Below are positions 1-10,138 of a DNA stretch of 64,000 nucleotides, piece after piece (positions within the stretch are counted from its first letter, which is position 1; every line of letters starts with the position of its first letter). The notes beneath the pieces were generated by a model. The model did not search any database. It was given only the letters and a program-made list of their open reading frames with translations, and was not told where the DNA came from. Where the stretch lies: NCBI RefSeq assembly GCF_001026905.1, contig NZ_LAQL01000004.1:62001-126000 (forward strand). Reading direction: 5' to 3'. Origin of the DNA: Kiloniella spongiae (lineage in GTDB: Bacteria; Pseudomonadota; Alphaproteobacteria; Kiloniellales; Kiloniellaceae). A program made the translations under genes and the position numbers.

Positions 1-794
1 CGAACCCGACCATCATCTTCAGACGAAAGGATAACGACCTCCCCATTAATTGCATTTTTAATTGCAAAATCAGGTATTTCTGGTGCAAAATTAAGGAGGA
101 AACTAAATGCTGCCTTGCCCTGAACCTGCCCTGATTGATCAAAAACAACAACCTCGGTTAAATTCAAACGATTGGCTCGTTCCGTCAAAAAAGCATCAAA
201 TTGTTCTTCATTCTGTATCAACAAATTTAATGACTGCCCCAAATCGAATGAAACAGATAAGGCATCGGCGACAATCCCTTGCTGATGTTCATTCAAGTAA
301 GCTTCGGCAACTGCATATGATTCTTTCACAGCAGTACTCACCTTTTCGTTAAACCATCCCTGAAGACCAAACTCAAAAAAACCGACGGAAACAATAGCGA
401 CTATAATCGTTGGCGTAACAGCCACAAGACTGAACAATCCAACCAGTCTTGAATGAAGTTTTGCACCTGCTAATCCGCGCTTTCTCTCTAACCATAAAAG
501 GACAAGTCGCCTGACTACAATCGCCAGCAACGCCATCAAAAGGATAAAATCTGCAGTTAAAAGTAAAAGGATAAGCTGAGGATCATTTGCTTGGGATAGA
601 TCACCTGAAAGGGCCGAAAACGTTGTAATCCCACTAATACTTGCCGCAATAAACAGAATTATCGCGAGCTTTCGTTCCAACCCAACACGCTTTGCCCACA
701 AAGAAGCATTCAACCAGAAGCCGTTATTTTCTATTACCGCACCACTACCATGTGCTTCAGGCACCGAGTTATTTTGCGTCTCCTCAACCATCAT
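1..794 (-). CDS. ntrY: NtrY nitrogen-regulation sensor histidine kinase, N-terminal part (cut by window edge)
   Basis: Translating the minus strand from the ATG pair at 794/791 gives an uninterrupted reading frame of about 264 residues that runs off base 1. It begins MMVEETQNN and has three hydrophobic segments near residues 43-62, 74-96 and 117-141, followed by a periplasmic-looking stretch, which is the membrane sensor layout of NtrY. The HAMP, PAS, HisKA and ATPase parts would lie outside the window. The start overlaps the ntrC stop (ATGA), as in the usual alphaproteobacterial ntrBC-ntrYX string. NtrY is the sensor partner of NtrX, in nitrogen and redox signalling. Identity rests on context plus membrane topology, since no catalytic motif is visible here. 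Confidence 0.85.
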   Translation of the reverse strand, partial: MMVEETQNNSVPEAHGSGAVIENNGFWLNASLWAKRVGLERKLAIILFIAASISGITTFSALSGDLSQANDPQLILLLLTADFILLMALLAIVVRRLVLLWLERKRGLAGAKLHSRLVGLFSLVAVTPTIIVAIVSVGFFEFGLQGWFNEKVSTAVKESYAVAEAYLNEHQQGIVADALSVSFDLGQSLNLLIQNEEQFDAFLTERANRLNLTEVVVFDQSGQVQGKAAFSFLLNFAPEIPDFAIKNAINGEVVILSSEDDGRV

Positions 795-2254
795 TTACCA
801 CCCTTGATCACAGACACATCCAACTCTTTGATTTTCTTTCTCAAGGTGTTTCTGTTTAATCCCAGAAGCTTAGACGCTTGAATTTGATTACCGTTTGTTG
901 AGGCAAGCGATAGCTCTATTAAGGGCTTTTCAATCTCTTTAAGAATTCTATCGTATAATCCTGTTGCAGGTAACTCTGGAAAATGAGCCGCAAAGTACTC
1001 GCTCAAATGCCGCTCAACAGCCTCACCAAGAGACTCATTCAAAGTTGGTGCAACTGGTGAATGGACCTTATCTTCCTCGGCACTGTTTCCCTTTGCAATC
1101 AGGCTGAGCTCATGTTCCACAATATCTTGTGAAATCACATCTTGGCTGTAGAGCACCGTTAGCCGCCTGACAATATTTTCTAATTCCCGAATATTTCCCG
1201 ACCAGTAATTTCCCCTTAAAGACGCCATTGCTCCTTGGTCAATAACCTTACTGGGTAATCCTTCTTGTTCACACAACCGTAGAAAATGCGATACCAGTTC
1301 TGGAATATCTTCGGCACGCTCTCGAAGAGGTGGCAACCTCAGCGGAACAACACTCAGCCGGTAGTACAGATCTTCCCTGAAACTACCTTGTTCTACCATT
1401 TGAGCAAGATCTCTGTGTGTAGCCGTGATAATACGAACATCAGCCTTTATTGGCACGCGTCCGCCGACTGTGGTGAATTCATTTTCCTGTAAAACCCGCA
1501 AAAGCCTTGTTTGAGCCTCCAATGGCATATCCCCGATTTCATCCAGAAATAATGTTCCGCCAGCGGCTTGTTCAAAACGTCCCGAATATCGAGCTGTTGC
1601 GCCTGTAAAGGCGCCCTTTTCATGTCCAAAAAGCTCACTTTCGATAAGTTCTTTTGGGATAGCTGCCATATTAACCGCAATAAAGGGGCCGCTTTTTCTT
1701 TTCCCGTAATCATGAAGTGCACGGGATATAAGCTCTTTCCCTGTACCTGACTCACCTGTAACCATCACTGTCAAATCAGTTGCCATTAATCGCGCCATAA
1801 CACGATAAATCTCCTGCATAGCAACGGAACGCCCAATCAGTGGCAACGGATCTTCCTGAGTGTTCTCGCGTTCCCCAACAACATCAACAGGCTCTGAAAG
1901 TGCACGCTTAACAGTTAAAGACAACTCTTTGAGATCAAAAGGTTTTGGTAGGTACTCAAAAGCCCCACGTTCAGTCGCCTTAACTGCGGTTAACAAAGTG
2001 TTTTGCGCAGACATCACAATAATACGCAACTCGGGTCTGATCTTCTTTATCCTTGGGATGAGGTCCAATCCATTTTCATCCGGCATGACAACATCAGTAA
2101 TGACAAGATCACCCTCTCCTTTTGCAACCCACTGCCAAAGTGATGCAGCGCTACTGGCCGTCTGTACTCGATACCCTTCCCGCCCCAATGCGTGCGTCAA
2201 AACAGTTCTTATCGCCTGATCATCATCGGCAATTAAAATAGTTGCATCACTCAT
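791..2254 (-). CDS. ntrC: NtrC nitrogen regulation response regulator (sigma-54 activator)
   Basis: 487 residues in the order receiver, AAA+ and Fis-type helix-turn-helix. The receiver has acidic residues D10-D12 and phosphoacceptor D54 in LVITDVVMP. The AAA+ domain carries Walker A GESGTGKE, the sigma-54 contact loop GAFTGA and Walker [13 protein letters not shown]. The C-terminal helix-turn-helix contains [19 protein letters not shown]. Phosphorylated by NtrB, it activates sigma-54 promoters of nitrogen assimilation genes. Its start overlaps the ntrB stop and its stop overlaps the ntrY start by 4 nt, so translation is probably coupled. Length is normal for the family and nothing is missing. 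Confidence 0.97.
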   Translation of the reverse strand: MSDATILIADDDQAIRTVLTHALGREGYRVQTASSAASLWQWVAKGEGDLVITDVVMPDENGLDLIPRIKKIRPELRIIVMSAQNTLLTAVKATERGAFEYLPKPFDLKELSLTVKRALSEPVDVVGERENTQEDPLPLIGRSVAMQEIYRVMARLMATDLTVMVTGESGTGKELISRALHDYGKRKSGPFIAVNMAAIPKELIESELFGHEKGAFTGATARYSGRFEQAAGGTLFLDEIGDMPLEAQTRLLRVLQENEFTTVGGRVPIKADVRIITATHRDLAQMVEQGSFREDLYYRLSVVPLRLPPLRERAEDIPELVSHFLRLCEQEGLPSKVIDQGAMASLRGNYWSGNIRELENIVRRLTVLYSQDVISQDIVEHELSLIAKGNSAEEDKVHSPVAPTLNESLGEAVERHLSEYFAAHFPELPATGLYDRILKEIEKPLIELSLASTNGNQIQASKLLGLNRNTLRKKIKELDVSVIKGGK

Positions 2255-3441
2255 GAAGGATCCTTTAAGTGATTATCAGAGTATATCTGATTCTTATTTC
2301 GTAAATCTTTTGGCACCAATGGCAAGCTGACAGAAAATTTTGTGGCGCGTGGTACACTTTCTAATTCGATCACACCGCCGTGCTCTTCAATAACTTTAGA
2401 GACCAGCGCCAGGCCAAGCCCCTTCCCACCCGTTTTTGTTGAAACAAAGGGGTCAAAAAGATGTTCATGCAGGTCTGCTGGAATACCGGGCCCGTTATCT
2501 TCGATTGTTACTAATAAGGGCAGATCCATTCGATCCTTCCCGCCTTGTAAACGCATCCTGACGCCTTGCTGATAGCTTGTTGTCAGGATAACTTCACCGC
2601 CTTCTTTTCCTAAAGCTTCTACAGCGTTCTTAATAAGATTGAGAAAAGCCTGTATCAAGAGATCTCTATTGCCATAAACTTCCGGAAGCGAGGGGTCATA
2701 TTTCTCGGCAAACTTTATATTCTTTCCGAACCCTGTTTCAGCAAGAAGCCGTACATGAGCGAGAACCTCATGAATATTAACAGCCTCTCGCTCCATTGGA
2801 CGCGTATCAGAGAACATTTCAATACGATCAACCAAAGTCACAATGCGGTCTGCTTCATCGCAAATTAGCTTTGTTAGTTGCCGATCATCTTCGCCAGCAC
2901 TTAGTTCTAATAACTGGGCAGCACCACGGATACCAGACAGAGGGTTTTTCACCTCATGCGCAAGCATGGCCCCCATTGCCGTAATTGACCTTGCAGCATT
3001 ACGATGAACAAGTTGGTGATCAATTTTACGGGCAATTGACTGCTGCTGAAGTGTCACGACACTAAAACCCGAACTGTCATGCATAGGCGAGATAACAACA
3101 GCCACCAGATGCGTACCTATTCGGGGTGTTTCCAGTCGTACCCCATATTCGGCAACAGAACTCTCTTCTCTTTGCGTCTGTTCAACCAAATGAATAATTT
3201 GAGAATCACCTGAAAAGTGGGTGCTTAACTTACTGCCGACCAAAACGATTTTACTCGATTGTAAAAACTGTTCCGCAGACTGATTAACAAATACAATCGT
3301 CTTATCCGGCCCAACAACAAAAACCGGGTCTGTTAAAGAGTTGAGCACATTAAACGATAAAGAATTCTCTTCTTGTGATAGAGAATCACCTGTGTTCGAT
3401 AATTTATTGAATGAATCACGGCCCATAAATGTTTGTGTCAT
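2251..3441 (-). CDS. ntrB: NtrB nitrogen regulation sensor histidine kinase
   Basis: 396 residues, soluble, with no membrane segment. A PAS domain spans about residues 30-140. The HisKA box [16 protein letters not shown] has its phosphorylated histidine near H162. The ATPase domain shows the N box ([16 protein letters not shown]), DNGPGIP and [10 protein letters not shown]. This is the classic NtrB/GlnL plan: it phosphorylates or dephosphorylates NtrC according to PII (GlnB) status. The gene overlaps dusB upstream and ntrC downstream by 4 nt each. An N-terminal tail of about 25 residues ([13 protein letters not shown]...) precedes the PAS domain, so a slightly later start is possible, but the overlap supports this one. 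Confidence 0.96.
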   Translation of the reverse strand: MTQTFMGRDSFNKLSNTGDSLSQEENSLSFNVLNSLTDPVFVVGPDKTIVFVNQSAEQFLQSSKIVLVGSKLSTHFSGDSQIIHLVEQTQREESSVAEYGVRLETPRIGTHLVAVVISPMHDSSGFSVVTLQQQSIARKIDHQLVHRNAARSITAMGAMLAHEVKNPLSGIRGAAQLLELSAGEDDRQLTKLICDEADRIVTLVDRIEMFSDTRPMEREAVNIHEVLAHVRLLAETGFGKNIKFAEKYDPSLPEVYGNRDLLIQAFLNLIKNAVEALGKEGGEVILTTSYQQGVRMRLQGGKDRMDLPLLVTIEDNGPGIPADLHEHLFDPFVSTKTGGKGLGLALVSKVIEEHGGVIELESVPRATKFSVSLPLVPKDLRNKNQIYSDNHLKDPS

Positions 3442-4421
3442 GCTGCTTCATCAATGTAAGGTTGGAAATATTCCCCTAACATTTTAATCACCACATCAGG
3501 CTCATTGACTTTATTAATTTCAGCGCGAAAAGCGGCTGAATCCGGCAAACCTTTGCAATACCAGGCCAAATGCTTCCGCGCGATCGCAACCCCTTTACGT
3601 TCACCGTAATGGGACAACATAGACTCATAATGCTCGCAAATAAGTTCAAAAATTTCTTTTAATTCAGGCTCGTCAACATGTGTACCGTCGCGCAGGTATT
3701 GGCTGACCTCTCGTAAAAGCCACGGCTTACCATAACATCCCCGACCAATCATTACGCCATCTGCCCCAGAAACTCTCATTGCCTGTTCAGCATCTTCGGG
3801 CGTCAAGATATCACCATTGATGACAACTGGTACCTTCACAGCTTCTTTGACCGCCCGTACAGCTTCCCAGTCTGCTTCACCTTTATACATCTGGTTTCTC
3901 GTGCGCCCGTGAACCGTAATCATCTGAATGCCAACATTCTCAGCGCGCTTTGCTAATTCAGGTGCATTCCGATTAGCATCATCCCATCCCAGTCTCATCT
4001 TAACAGTAACCGGCACTTCGACAGCCTTAACTGTCGCTTCCATAATATCTTCGGCCAACACTTCATCTTTCATAAGTGCTGATCCAGCATATTTGGCAAC
4101 AATCTTTTTCACCGGACATCCGAAATTAATGTCAATAATCGCAGCACCACGATCCACATTCATCCTGGCTGCTTCAGCCATAATGCTCGGATCACAGCCA
4201 GCCAACTGCACAGCCATAGGGAACTCTTCGGCGCAATTCGTGCTTAACTTAAGAGATTCTCTACTCTCTTGAAGCATCGCCTTGCTCGCGATCATTTCTG
4301 AGATTACAAGCCCTGCACCATATCGCTTGACCAAGCGTCGGTAGGGCATATCTGTTACCCCAGACATTGGGGCTAAAAAAACCGGGTCCTCTATTGCAAT
4401 CGGACCAATTGAAATGCTCAT
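3438..4421 (-). CDS. dusB: tRNA-dihydrouridine synthase DusB (NifR3 family)
   Basis: 327 residues of FMN-dependent TIM barrel. It reduces uridine to dihydrouridine in tRNA using NADPH. The phosphate/FMN segments [13 protein letters not shown] and the catalytic cysteine in [10 protein letters not shown] (about C102) are present, as are [26 protein letters not shown] and [16 protein letters not shown]. It is the first gene of the ntr operon, the place where nifR3 was originally described in alphaproteobacteria. The stop overlaps the ntrB start. The promoter would lie in 4422-4540, where I recognise no convincing site. Confidence 0.97.
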   Translation of the reverse strand: MSISIGPIAIEDPVFLAPMSGVTDMPYRRLVKRYGAGLVISEMIASKAMLQESRESLKLSTNCAEEFPMAVQLAGCDPSIMAEAARMNVDRGAAIIDINFGCPVKKIVAKYAGSALMKDEVLAEDIMEATVKAVEVPVTVKMRLGWDDANRNAPELAKRAENVGIQMITVHGRTRNQMYKGEADWEAVRAVKEAVKVPVVINGDILTPEDAEQAMRVSGADGVMIGRGCYGKPWLLREVSQYLRDGTHVDEPELKEIFELICEHYESMLSHYGERKGVAIARKHLAWYCKGLPDSAAFRAEINKVNEPDVVIKMLGEYFQPYIDEAA

Positions 4422-4540
4422 TCGTTGTGCACCATTCGCAATCGCCTAAGATTTAGGCAAACAAGAAAAACTGGTTATACAGCGTTTCCCTACTTATGCG
4501 AAGAGGAATGTATAAAAAAACGAACCTAAGGTGCAGTTAA

Positions 4541-5341
4541 TTAGGCCAACAAAACATCTGTTACGAATTTGACCCCGGGATAGGCAAGGGTCAACAACAG
4601 ATAAACGGCGAGAACAAAGCGAACTGCACTCTGTCCCCTTATCCCAATAAATTTGTGCAGCACCAAAAGGATTGCAATAACAACAAACGCAATTAATGCA
4701 AGCAAGGATTTATGGTCAAGGTCCAGGTAATAACCCGAGGCCGTATACTGCCTTGCAATGCCCGTCAATATCCCCAAACCAAGAACCACCTCTGCCATTG
4801 TCAATAAACTGACCTGAAAACGATCAGCATCATAAACAGAAGGTAATTTGATCAAAAAAGGACTTTCGATCTTCTTGGCTTTTAATGCTCGCTCTCTCAA
4901 TTGAACCGACACCGCAGAAATAGCAGCCAATGTACACAGCGCATAAGTCAGGATCGACGCCAGAATGTGCAATACCAACCAATTGTCCATACTCTCAATA
5001 GGGGTGCTCGCAGCCGACTGTCCCTCCCAGATCACAGCAAAAAGCCCCAGTACAAACAGGTAGGGCGCCAAAAGAAGAGCAAGCTTTTCAAACTCTTTCA
5101 CAAGCAAGGAAAAACACAAAAACAATAAAAGGCTGAATGATATGGTAATCCAGAGAGAGATACTAACGCCGCCATCCCAATGCCCCATAAGATGAACCAT
5201 CGTCGTAAAGCTAGACCCGACCAGAGCAACCAACAGTGCTCCTCTCATAAGAAGTACAGAACTTTCCGTCTTGGACATCCAGGGTATTAAGATCGCAGGC
5301 AACATAAGAACAAGTGCAAGCATTCCCCAAAAAACGGTCAT
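4541..5341 (-). CDS. Inner-membrane protein of the CcsA/YpjD (cytochrome c assembly-like) family
   Basis: 266 residues with about eight hydrophobic helices. The central segment WLVLHILASILTYALCTLAA and the C-terminal LVLHKFIGIRGQSAVR resemble the CcsA/ResC/HemX/YpjD superfamily, in which paired histidines on membrane helices bind heme. Here the histidine in WLVLHILAS and one in LVLHKFIG fit. In E. coli the relative YpjD (CorE) sits beside ffh and its role is unsettled. This gene is not in a cytochrome c maturation operon: it stands alone between dusB and the divergent ispDF. The WWD motif typical of true CcsA is not visible. Function remains open; the family assignment is fairly secure. Confidence 0.75.
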   Translation of the reverse strand: MTVFWGMLALVLMLPAILIPWMSKTESSVLLMRGALLVALVGSSFTTMVHLMGHWDGGVSISLWITISFSLLLFLCFSLLVKEFEKLALLLAPYLFVLGLFAVIWEGQSAASTPIESMDNWLVLHILASILTYALCTLAAISAVSVQLRERALKAKKIESPFLIKLPSVYDADRFQVSLLTMAEVVLGLGILTGIARQYTASGYYLDLDHKSLLALIAFVVIAILLVLHKFIGIRGQSAVRFVLAVYLLLTLAYPGVKFVTDVLLA

Positions 5342-5448
5342 AACCCAACCTTCTTACTAGACATCTTATTAGCCTTTGTTACATATCATTTTGTTACTAC
5401 TGTAAATTAGCCTAAATTGGCAAGAATCGAAATCAGGAGAATACGCCT

Positions 5449-6648
5449 ATGTCCGGTACCTGGGCAATCATTGTCGCCGCAGGCAGAGGCAGCCGTATTG
5501 GAGCGGACCTCCCGAAGCAGTATCTTAAGTTAGGTGATAGCAGTATTCTCGCCCTGACACTCGATAATTTTTTACAACACTCTAACATTGATGGGGTTCT
5601 TGTTGTCACCCATCCTGATGATGAAGAGCTTTTCAAACGCGAATGCAGCGAGTTTGCTGATAAGGTTCATATCACCTTCGGCGGAGCAACACGCCAGGAA
5701 TCAGTTTTAAACGGCTTACAGGCCCTGGAAAGTATGCGCCCCGATGTTGTTTTGGTGCATGATGCCGCACGCCCCTTTACCAATCATGATGTTATCACCA
5801 AGCTCATTCATGCTGGCAACTCTGGGAAAGCAGCAATAGCCGCTTTCCCTGTTGTGGATAGCCTTAAGCAGGTTTCAAATAATATCATCTTAAAAAATGT
5901 GGACCGAAACGGGCTTTGGCATGCACAAACACCCCAAGCATTTCCCTTTGACGTTATACGTGATGCACATTTCGCGATAGAAGATCTTTCAAACTACACG
6001 GACGATGCCGCAGTTGCAGAAGCAAGCGGCCATCAGATATCTATTGTGACATCTGGCAAAGAGAACTTTAAAATCACAACACCGGAAGATTTGGTTCAGG
6101 CAACCATGACCATCAACAACAGACAAACTAAAGAGTATAAAATGGCCAAAGAGCATCAAATGGAAAGCAGAACCGGCTTTGGATATGATGTACACTGCTT
6201 TGAAGAAGGCGATCATGTCACACTTTGCGGGGTTGATATTCCGCATATAAAAAAACTCAAAGGCCATTCTGATGCTGATGTTGGCCTGCACGCCCTAACC
6301 GATGCTATACTCGGCGCACTTTGCGAAGGTGATATTGGAACTCACTTCCCCCCCAGTGATCCTCAATGGAAAGGCGCACTATCAGACCAGTTCCTTGTAT
6401 TTGCGCGTGATCGCGTTCTTGCAAGACAAGGTAAAATCATACATGTCGATGTGACGCTCGTTTGTGAAAAACCTAAAATAGGCCCGAACAGAGAATTAAT
6501 GGTTACAAAGATGGCCGAGATTCTGGACATCAATCCCAACCGTGTCAGTATAAAAGCCACCACATCGGAAAAACTTGGTTTTACAGGGCGAGAGGAAGGC
6601 ATTGCGGCCCAGGCTGTTGCAACAATTCAACTCCCTTCAGCGGACTAA
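5449..6648 (+). CDS. ispDF: Bifunctional IspD/IspF isoprenoid (MEP pathway) enzyme
   Basis: 399 residues. The IspD half (about 1-225) makes CDP-methylerythritol from MEP and CTP; it starts with WAIIVAAGRGSRIGADLPKQ and has VLVHDAARPF and the Q/T-rich HAQTPQAFPFDVI. The IspF half (about 240-399) makes the cyclic diphosphate; it has FGYDVHCFEEGD with the metal-binding D/H pair, LKGHSDADVGLHALTDAILGAL and KATTSEKLGFTGREEGI. The fused form is common in alphaproteobacteria. The linker around residues 225-245 contains several Met codons (MAKEHQMESRTGF), so an internal IspF start is conceivable. A clean AGGAG lies before the ATG. Downstream pgpA follows after 36 nt. Confidence 0.97.
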   Translation: MSGTWAIIVAAGRGSRIGADLPKQYLKLGDSSILALTLDNFLQHSNIDGVLVVTHPDDEELFKRECSEFADKVHITFGGATRQESVLNGLQALESMRPDVVLVHDAARPFTNHDVITKLIHAGNSGKAAIAAFPVVDSLKQVSNNIILKNVDRNGLWHAQTPQAFPFDVIRDAHFAIEDLSNYTDDAAVAEASGHQISIVTSGKENFKITTPEDLVQATMTINNRQTKEYKMAKEHQMESRTGFGYDVHCFEEGDHVTLCGVDIPHIKKLKGHSDADVGLHALTDAILGALCEGDIGTHFPPSDPQWKGALSDQFLVFARDRVLARQGKIIHVDVTLVCEKPKIGPNRELMVTKMAEILDINPNRVSIKATTSEKLGFTGREEGIAAQAVATIQLPSAD

Positions 6649-6684
6649 ACCAACTAGACGAAACAACTTCGTAAAGACGAACAT

Positions 6685-7188
6685 ATGTCTCAAAAGAAAC
6701 TCTCATTTTTTCATCCCATCTCTCTCATTTCGACATGGTTTGGTTCCGGACTTATCAAATTTGCCCCTGGTACCTGGGGCTCATTAGCTGCGCTTCCCTT
6801 TGCCTGGGTTATTTCAAGTTACACAGGTCCTACTGGCTTGATCATTGCCTCATTTATTGCATATGGCGTTGGGATTTGGACAAGCGGTCAATATTCAACA
6901 GCCCTTGGCAAAGAAGATCCCGGGGCCGTGGTCATCGACGAAGTGGCGGGCCAATGGCTTGCCCTCGCCTTTGTCCCCCTGAGCCCAGCCCTCTTTCTTA
7001 TCAGCTTTCTGATCTTCCGCTTCTTTGACATTGTCAAAGTTTTTCCGGCGAACTGGTTAGATAAAAATGTCAAAGGGGGCCTCGGCATTATGTCTGACGA
7101 CATGGTCGCAGGATTATACGCCCTGATAACATTTTACCTTCTATATGCATTTATCCCCTATACTAGTGAGCTTCTACAACGTTTTTAG
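6685..7188 (+). CDS. pgpA: Phosphatidylglycerophosphatase A
   Basis: 167 residues of a PgpA-type membrane phosphatase, which converts phosphatidylglycerophosphate to phosphatidylglycerol in the inner membrane. Diagnostic segments are the glycine-rich FAPGTWGSLAALPFAW near the N terminus and DPGAVVIDEVAGQWLAL, whose acidic residues form the metal-dependent active site. FFDIVKVFPANWLD and GLGIMSDDMVAGLYA follow. About four hydrophobic helices are present. It lies between ispDF and pncC on the same strand with short spacers, so co-transcription is likely. Length and motifs are normal. Confidence 0.95.
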   Translation: MSQKKLSFFHPISLISTWFGSGLIKFAPGTWGSLAALPFAWVISSYTGPTGLIIASFIAYGVGIWTSGQYSTALGKEDPGAVVIDEVAGQWLALAFVPLSPALFLISFLIFRFFDIVKVFPANWLDKNVKGGLGIMSDDMVAGLYALITFYLLYAFIPYTSELLQRF

Positions 7189-7197
7189 GAGACCATA

Positions 7198-7689
7198 ATG
7201 TCTCTAGCATCAGAGATTCAAACACTTGCTGAAGAGATCCTTGATCTCTGTCGTGTCAAAGGCCTGCAAATTGCAACTGCAGAATCCTGCACCGGGGGAT
7301 TAATTGCTGGTGCTTTAACAGAAATCGCTGGATCTTCAGATGTTGTAGACAGAGGTTTTGTTACCTACTCGAATGAAGCAAAACATGAAATGCTCGGTGT
7401 CCGTATAGAGCAAATATCCATGCACGGCGCTGTCAGTTCGCCAGTGGCGTCGTCAATGGCGGAAGGGGCAATGAAACACTCGAATGCTCAATTAACTGTG
7501 TCCGTAACAGGCGTTGCAGGACCAGGTGGCGGCACATCTCAAAAACCCGTCGGCACTGTATTTATTGGTACAGCATTGGAAAATGATCGAACGCTATACC
7601 AGAGTTATCGTTTTGATGGTGACCGCACATCTATTCGACAGCAAACCGTTCATGCTGCGCTCTCATTTTTAAAAAACAGACTTTTATGA
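7198..7689 (+). CDS. pncC: CinA C-terminal domain protein, nicotinamide-nucleotide amidohydrolase
   Basis: 163 residues corresponding to the stand-alone CinA C-terminal (PncC) domain. It deamidates nicotinamide mononucleotide to nicotinate mononucleotide in pyridine-nucleotide recycling. The signature TAESCTGGLIAGALTEIAGS, with the catalytic serine region, is followed by VTYSNEAKHEMLGV and VSVTGVAGPGGGTSQKPVGT. The N-terminal COG1058 domain of full-length CinA is absent, as is usual when the gene sits beside pgpA. A strong ribosome site (GGAGACC) precedes the ATG. The stop overlaps the next start by 4 nt (ATGA). Confidence 0.95.
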   Translation: MSLASEIQTLAEEILDLCRVKGLQIATAESCTGGLIAGALTEIAGSSDVVDRGFVTYSNEAKHEMLGVRIEQISMHGAVSSPVASSMAEGAMKHSNAQLTVSVTGVAGPGGGTSQKPVGTVFIGTALENDRTLYQSYRFDGDRTSIRQQTVHAALSFLKNRLL

Positions 7690-8450
7690 ACAAATATACT
7701 GACGAACAAACATCTTCATCAGATCGCACGCCATCCATCACAGATATTCCGCTTAGCCAGCTTGTCTTGGCATTTATAGTCTTTTTAATCGTCATCAAAG
7801 GCATTGGTTATTTTTTATCGGCCTTTTTCTCAACAACGGAAAACGGCGCATCAATTTCATTTCCACTTATCCTTTTGGTTCTCATTCAGAATTTACTCAT
7901 TCTGGTCATTGTTCGACATTTCCTGTTAAAAAAATACAGCTTGCATTGGCGAAATCTGGGGTTAGTACCAATATCAGCAAGCTGGTGTTATCGTGCCGCA
8001 CTTCTGACACTGCCGCTGGTTGTTATTGTTGGCATTGTAAACTCTACCGTTACACAACTGATCAGTACGGATTTTGTTAATCCACAGCTTGAAATGTTAG
8101 CCCCACAAGGATTTAAGTGGGATGCTTATATACTCACAATGATTGCAACGGGCGTTATTGCCCCCTTTACAGAAGAAATAGTCTTCAGGGGCGTTATTCT
8201 GGGGTGGCTAGACCAAAAGCTCGGTAAATATCTCGCGATTTTAATCAGCTCATTTCTTTTTGGATCAACACATGGCATCCCAGCTTTAATCCCCGCCCTA
8301 ATGGTCGCAGGGATCGCCTTTTCCTTGATCGTTTACAAAAGCCAGTCTCTCTGGCCCGCAATCGTCCTGCATTCTGGCTTTAATATGTTTATGACAACAG
8401 CGCTCTATTACGCACTTTCTCAAGGCGTCTCTCTTCCCGGGGCGAATTAA
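7686..8450 (+). CDS. CPBP-family (CAAX/Abi) intramembrane metalloprotease
   Basis: 254 residues, strongly hydrophobic with about seven helices. The CPBP (CaaX protease/bacteriocin-processing, formerly Abi) motifs appear in order: EEIVFRG (the EExxxR motif) near residues 160-168, FGSTHG with the second metal-site histidine, and LHSGFNM near the C terminus. Members are membrane glutamic or metallo-proteases with varied and often unknown substrates, sometimes bacteriocin immunity or protein maturation. The gene is translationally coupled to pncC. The substrate cannot be told from the sequence. Confidence 0.88.
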   Translation: MNKYTDEQTSSSDRTPSITDIPLSQLVLAFIVFLIVIKGIGYFLSAFFSTTENGASISFPLILLVLIQNLLILVIVRHFLLKKYSLHWRNLGLVPISASWCYRAALLTLPLVVIVGIVNSTVTQLISTDFVNPQLEMLAPQGFKWDAYILTMIATGVIAPFTEEIVFRGVILGWLDQKLGKYLAILISSFLFGSTHGIPALIPALMVAGIAFSLIVYKSQSLWPAIVLHSGFNMFMTTALYYALSQGVSLPGAN

Positions 8451-8474
8451 ATTCTTTTTTGAAGCCTGCCTGCA

Positions 8475-8936
8475 CTAAACTGAGGCTCGGCCTTCACCAT
8501 CATAAGGCTCATACAATGTCGCAGCCCTGGTCTCGAACGCTTGCACCATCCGCCTCACTGCTTCGTGAAAAAACGGCTCCATAATCATTTGTAACATTTT
8601 GGATTTAAATTCAAAATCTACATGAAAATCTACAAGACAACCTTCGGGATGTTCTTCAAAAATCCATGTATTTGTCAGATATTTAAAAGGGCCGTCGACA
8701 TAGGCAACATCAATACGCAGTTGTTCATGATGAAGATCAACCCGGCTGGTAAACTTTTCTCTGATCATCTTAAAACCAATGATCAGATCAGCAAATATCC
8801 TTGTATCCTGCCTGCGCTTTATTCTCGCGCCCACGCACCAGGGCAAGAAATCGGGATAGCGCTCTACATCGGCAACCATTTCGAAAACTTGCTCTGGTTT
8901 GAATTTAAGTACTTTTTTCTCAGCGTGAACGGGCAT
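8475..8936 (-). CDS. RatA/COQ10-type START-like (SRPBCC) protein
   Basis: 153 residues of a single polyketide cyclase/START-like fold. It starts with MPVHAEKKVLKFKPEQVFEM, then VERYPDFLPWCVGARI, VDGPFKYLTNTWIFE and VDFHVDFEFKSKMLQMIMEPFF. This is the Coq10/RatA group, which binds ubiquinone in mitochondria and was reported as a ribosome-association factor in E. coli. Its placement directly after lipA is the standard alphaproteobacterial arrangement (lpdA-lipA-ratA). The convergent neighbour is the CPBP protease, with only 24 nt between the stops. A ubiquinone-chaperone role is inferred from the family. Confidence 0.9.
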   Translation of the reverse strand: MPVHAEKKVLKFKPEQVFEMVADVERYPDFLPWCVGARIKRRQDTRIFADLIIGFKMIREKFTSRVDLHHEQLRIDVAYVDGPFKYLTNTWIFEEHPEGCLVDFHVDFEFKSKMLQMIMEPFFHEAVRRMVQAFETRAATLYEPYDGEGRASV

Positions 8937-8958
8937 TTCTAATTTCTAATGTCCAAAA

Positions 8959-9978
8959 TCAAGAACGAGACAGCTTTTCTTCTCTGGCTTTTCTCAATTC
9001 CTGGAAATCTTCATCAGCATGATAGGATGAACGGGTCAAAGGCGTAGATGCAACATGCAAAAACCCTTTGTTATAAGCCATCTTCTCATAAAACTTGAAC
9101 TCTTCCGGATCGACAAACCGATCAACAGGATGATGTTTCGGTGTTGGTTGTAGATACTGACCGATTGTCAGAAAATCTACATCAGCCGAACGCATATCAT
9201 CCATAACCTGAAACACTTCATCTTTACTTTCACCTAGACCGACCATCAGTCCGGATTTGGTAAAGAGTGTGGGATCAAGTTCTTTGGCGCGATCCAGAAT
9301 TTTCAAACTGTGGTAATAGCGGGCACCGGGGCGTACCGTCGTATATAAACGCGGAACCGTTTCCAGATTGTGGTTAAACACATCTGGTTTTGCCTTTACT
9401 ACAACTTCCAACGCGCCATCCTTATGCCTAAAATCAGGTGTCAGAATTTCAATCGTCGTATCCGGCGCGTCTTTACGTGTTGCCGCAATCACCTTTGAGA
9501 AGTGCTCAGCACCACCATCGTCGAGATCATCACGATCCACCGATGTTATCACCACATGTCGCAATTGCAACTTAGCGACCGCCGCTGCAACACTATAGGG
9601 TTCGAGCGGACTTAACGGATTGGGCTTCCCCGTTGCAATATTACAGAAAGAACAGGCACGGGTACAAATCCCGCCCATGATCATCATCGTGGCGTGCTTT
9701 TTTGACCAGCACTCACCAATATTGGGGCACGCGGCCTCTTCACAGACTGTATGAAGATTGTTGTCACGCATTAGCTTGCGTGTTTCCTGATACCCTTTGG
9801 ATACCGGGGCTTTTACTCTTATCCAGGATGGTTTTCGCTGGATAGGAGTGTCGGGACGTTTGGCCTTTTCAGGGTGCCGCATCTTCGCACGGTCATCCTT
9901 TGAGGAAATAATACGCTCTGCGCGTTCTTTTCCCTCGAGCTGGGATGTTGTTTGTTCTGAAACCATGGTTTCTGTCAT
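8959..9978 (-). CDS. lipA: Lipoyl synthase
   Basis: 339 residues from the ATG at 9978, chosen because GGAG lies 7 nt upstream; a TTG one codon earlier also exists. LipA is a radical-SAM enzyme that inserts two sulfurs into octanoyl groups on E2 and GcvH lipoyl domains. The auxiliary cluster motif [12 protein letters not shown] and the radical-SAM motif CTRACSFC are both intact, and the C-terminal [12 protein letters not shown] carries the conserved serine ligand. The N-terminal 50 residues are charged and variable. It sits downstream of the PDH genes whose lipoyl domains it modifies. Confidence 0.97.
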   Translation of the reverse strand: MTETMVSEQTTSQLEGKERAERIISSKDDRAKMRHPEKAKRPDTPIQRKPSWIRVKAPVSKGYQETRKLMRDNNLHTVCEEAACPNIGECWSKKHATMMIMGGICTRACSFCNIATGKPNPLSPLEPYSVAAAVAKLQLRHVVITSVDRDDLDDGGAEHFSKVIAATRKDAPDTTIEILTPDFRHKDGALEVVVKAKPDVFNHNLETVPRLYTTVRPGARYYHSLKILDRAKELDPTLFTKSGLMVGLGESKDEVFQVMDDMRSADVDFLTIGQYLQPTPKHHPVDRFVDPEEFKFYEKMAYNKGFLHVASTPLTRSSYHADEDFQELRKAREEKLSRS

Positions 9979-10042
9979 CAACTAACTCCGACCATTTCGT
10001 GAACCAATCCTACAATGGAACAGGTTTACACGCCGTTACCAA

Positions 10043-10067
10043 CAGGAAGGCTAAAAGCGCCTTCCTG
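10043..10067 (-). other. Hairpin between lpdA and lipA, no T run
   Basis: A 9-bp perfect inverted repeat CAGGAAGGC / GCCTTCCTG with a 7-nt loop lies in the 160-nt gap between lpdA and lipA. It has no T tract on the minus strand, so it is not a standard terminator. It may stabilise the upstream PDH message or reduce read-through into lipA. A weak promoter-like pair (TTGAGA ... TATGTA on the minus strand) lies just upstream of it in the transcription direction, so lipA-ratA may have its own start. Confidence 0.5.
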
Positions 10068-10138
10068 CCACATGCTGCAATACATATGGAATTACAACAA
10101 AATCTCAAGCATTAAGATTGCCTGTGGCAAAATCACAC

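Noticed and set aside
107-352. Plus-strand open frame of 81 codons
   Set aside because: It is antisense to the well-supported ntrY reading frame, with no family resemblance.
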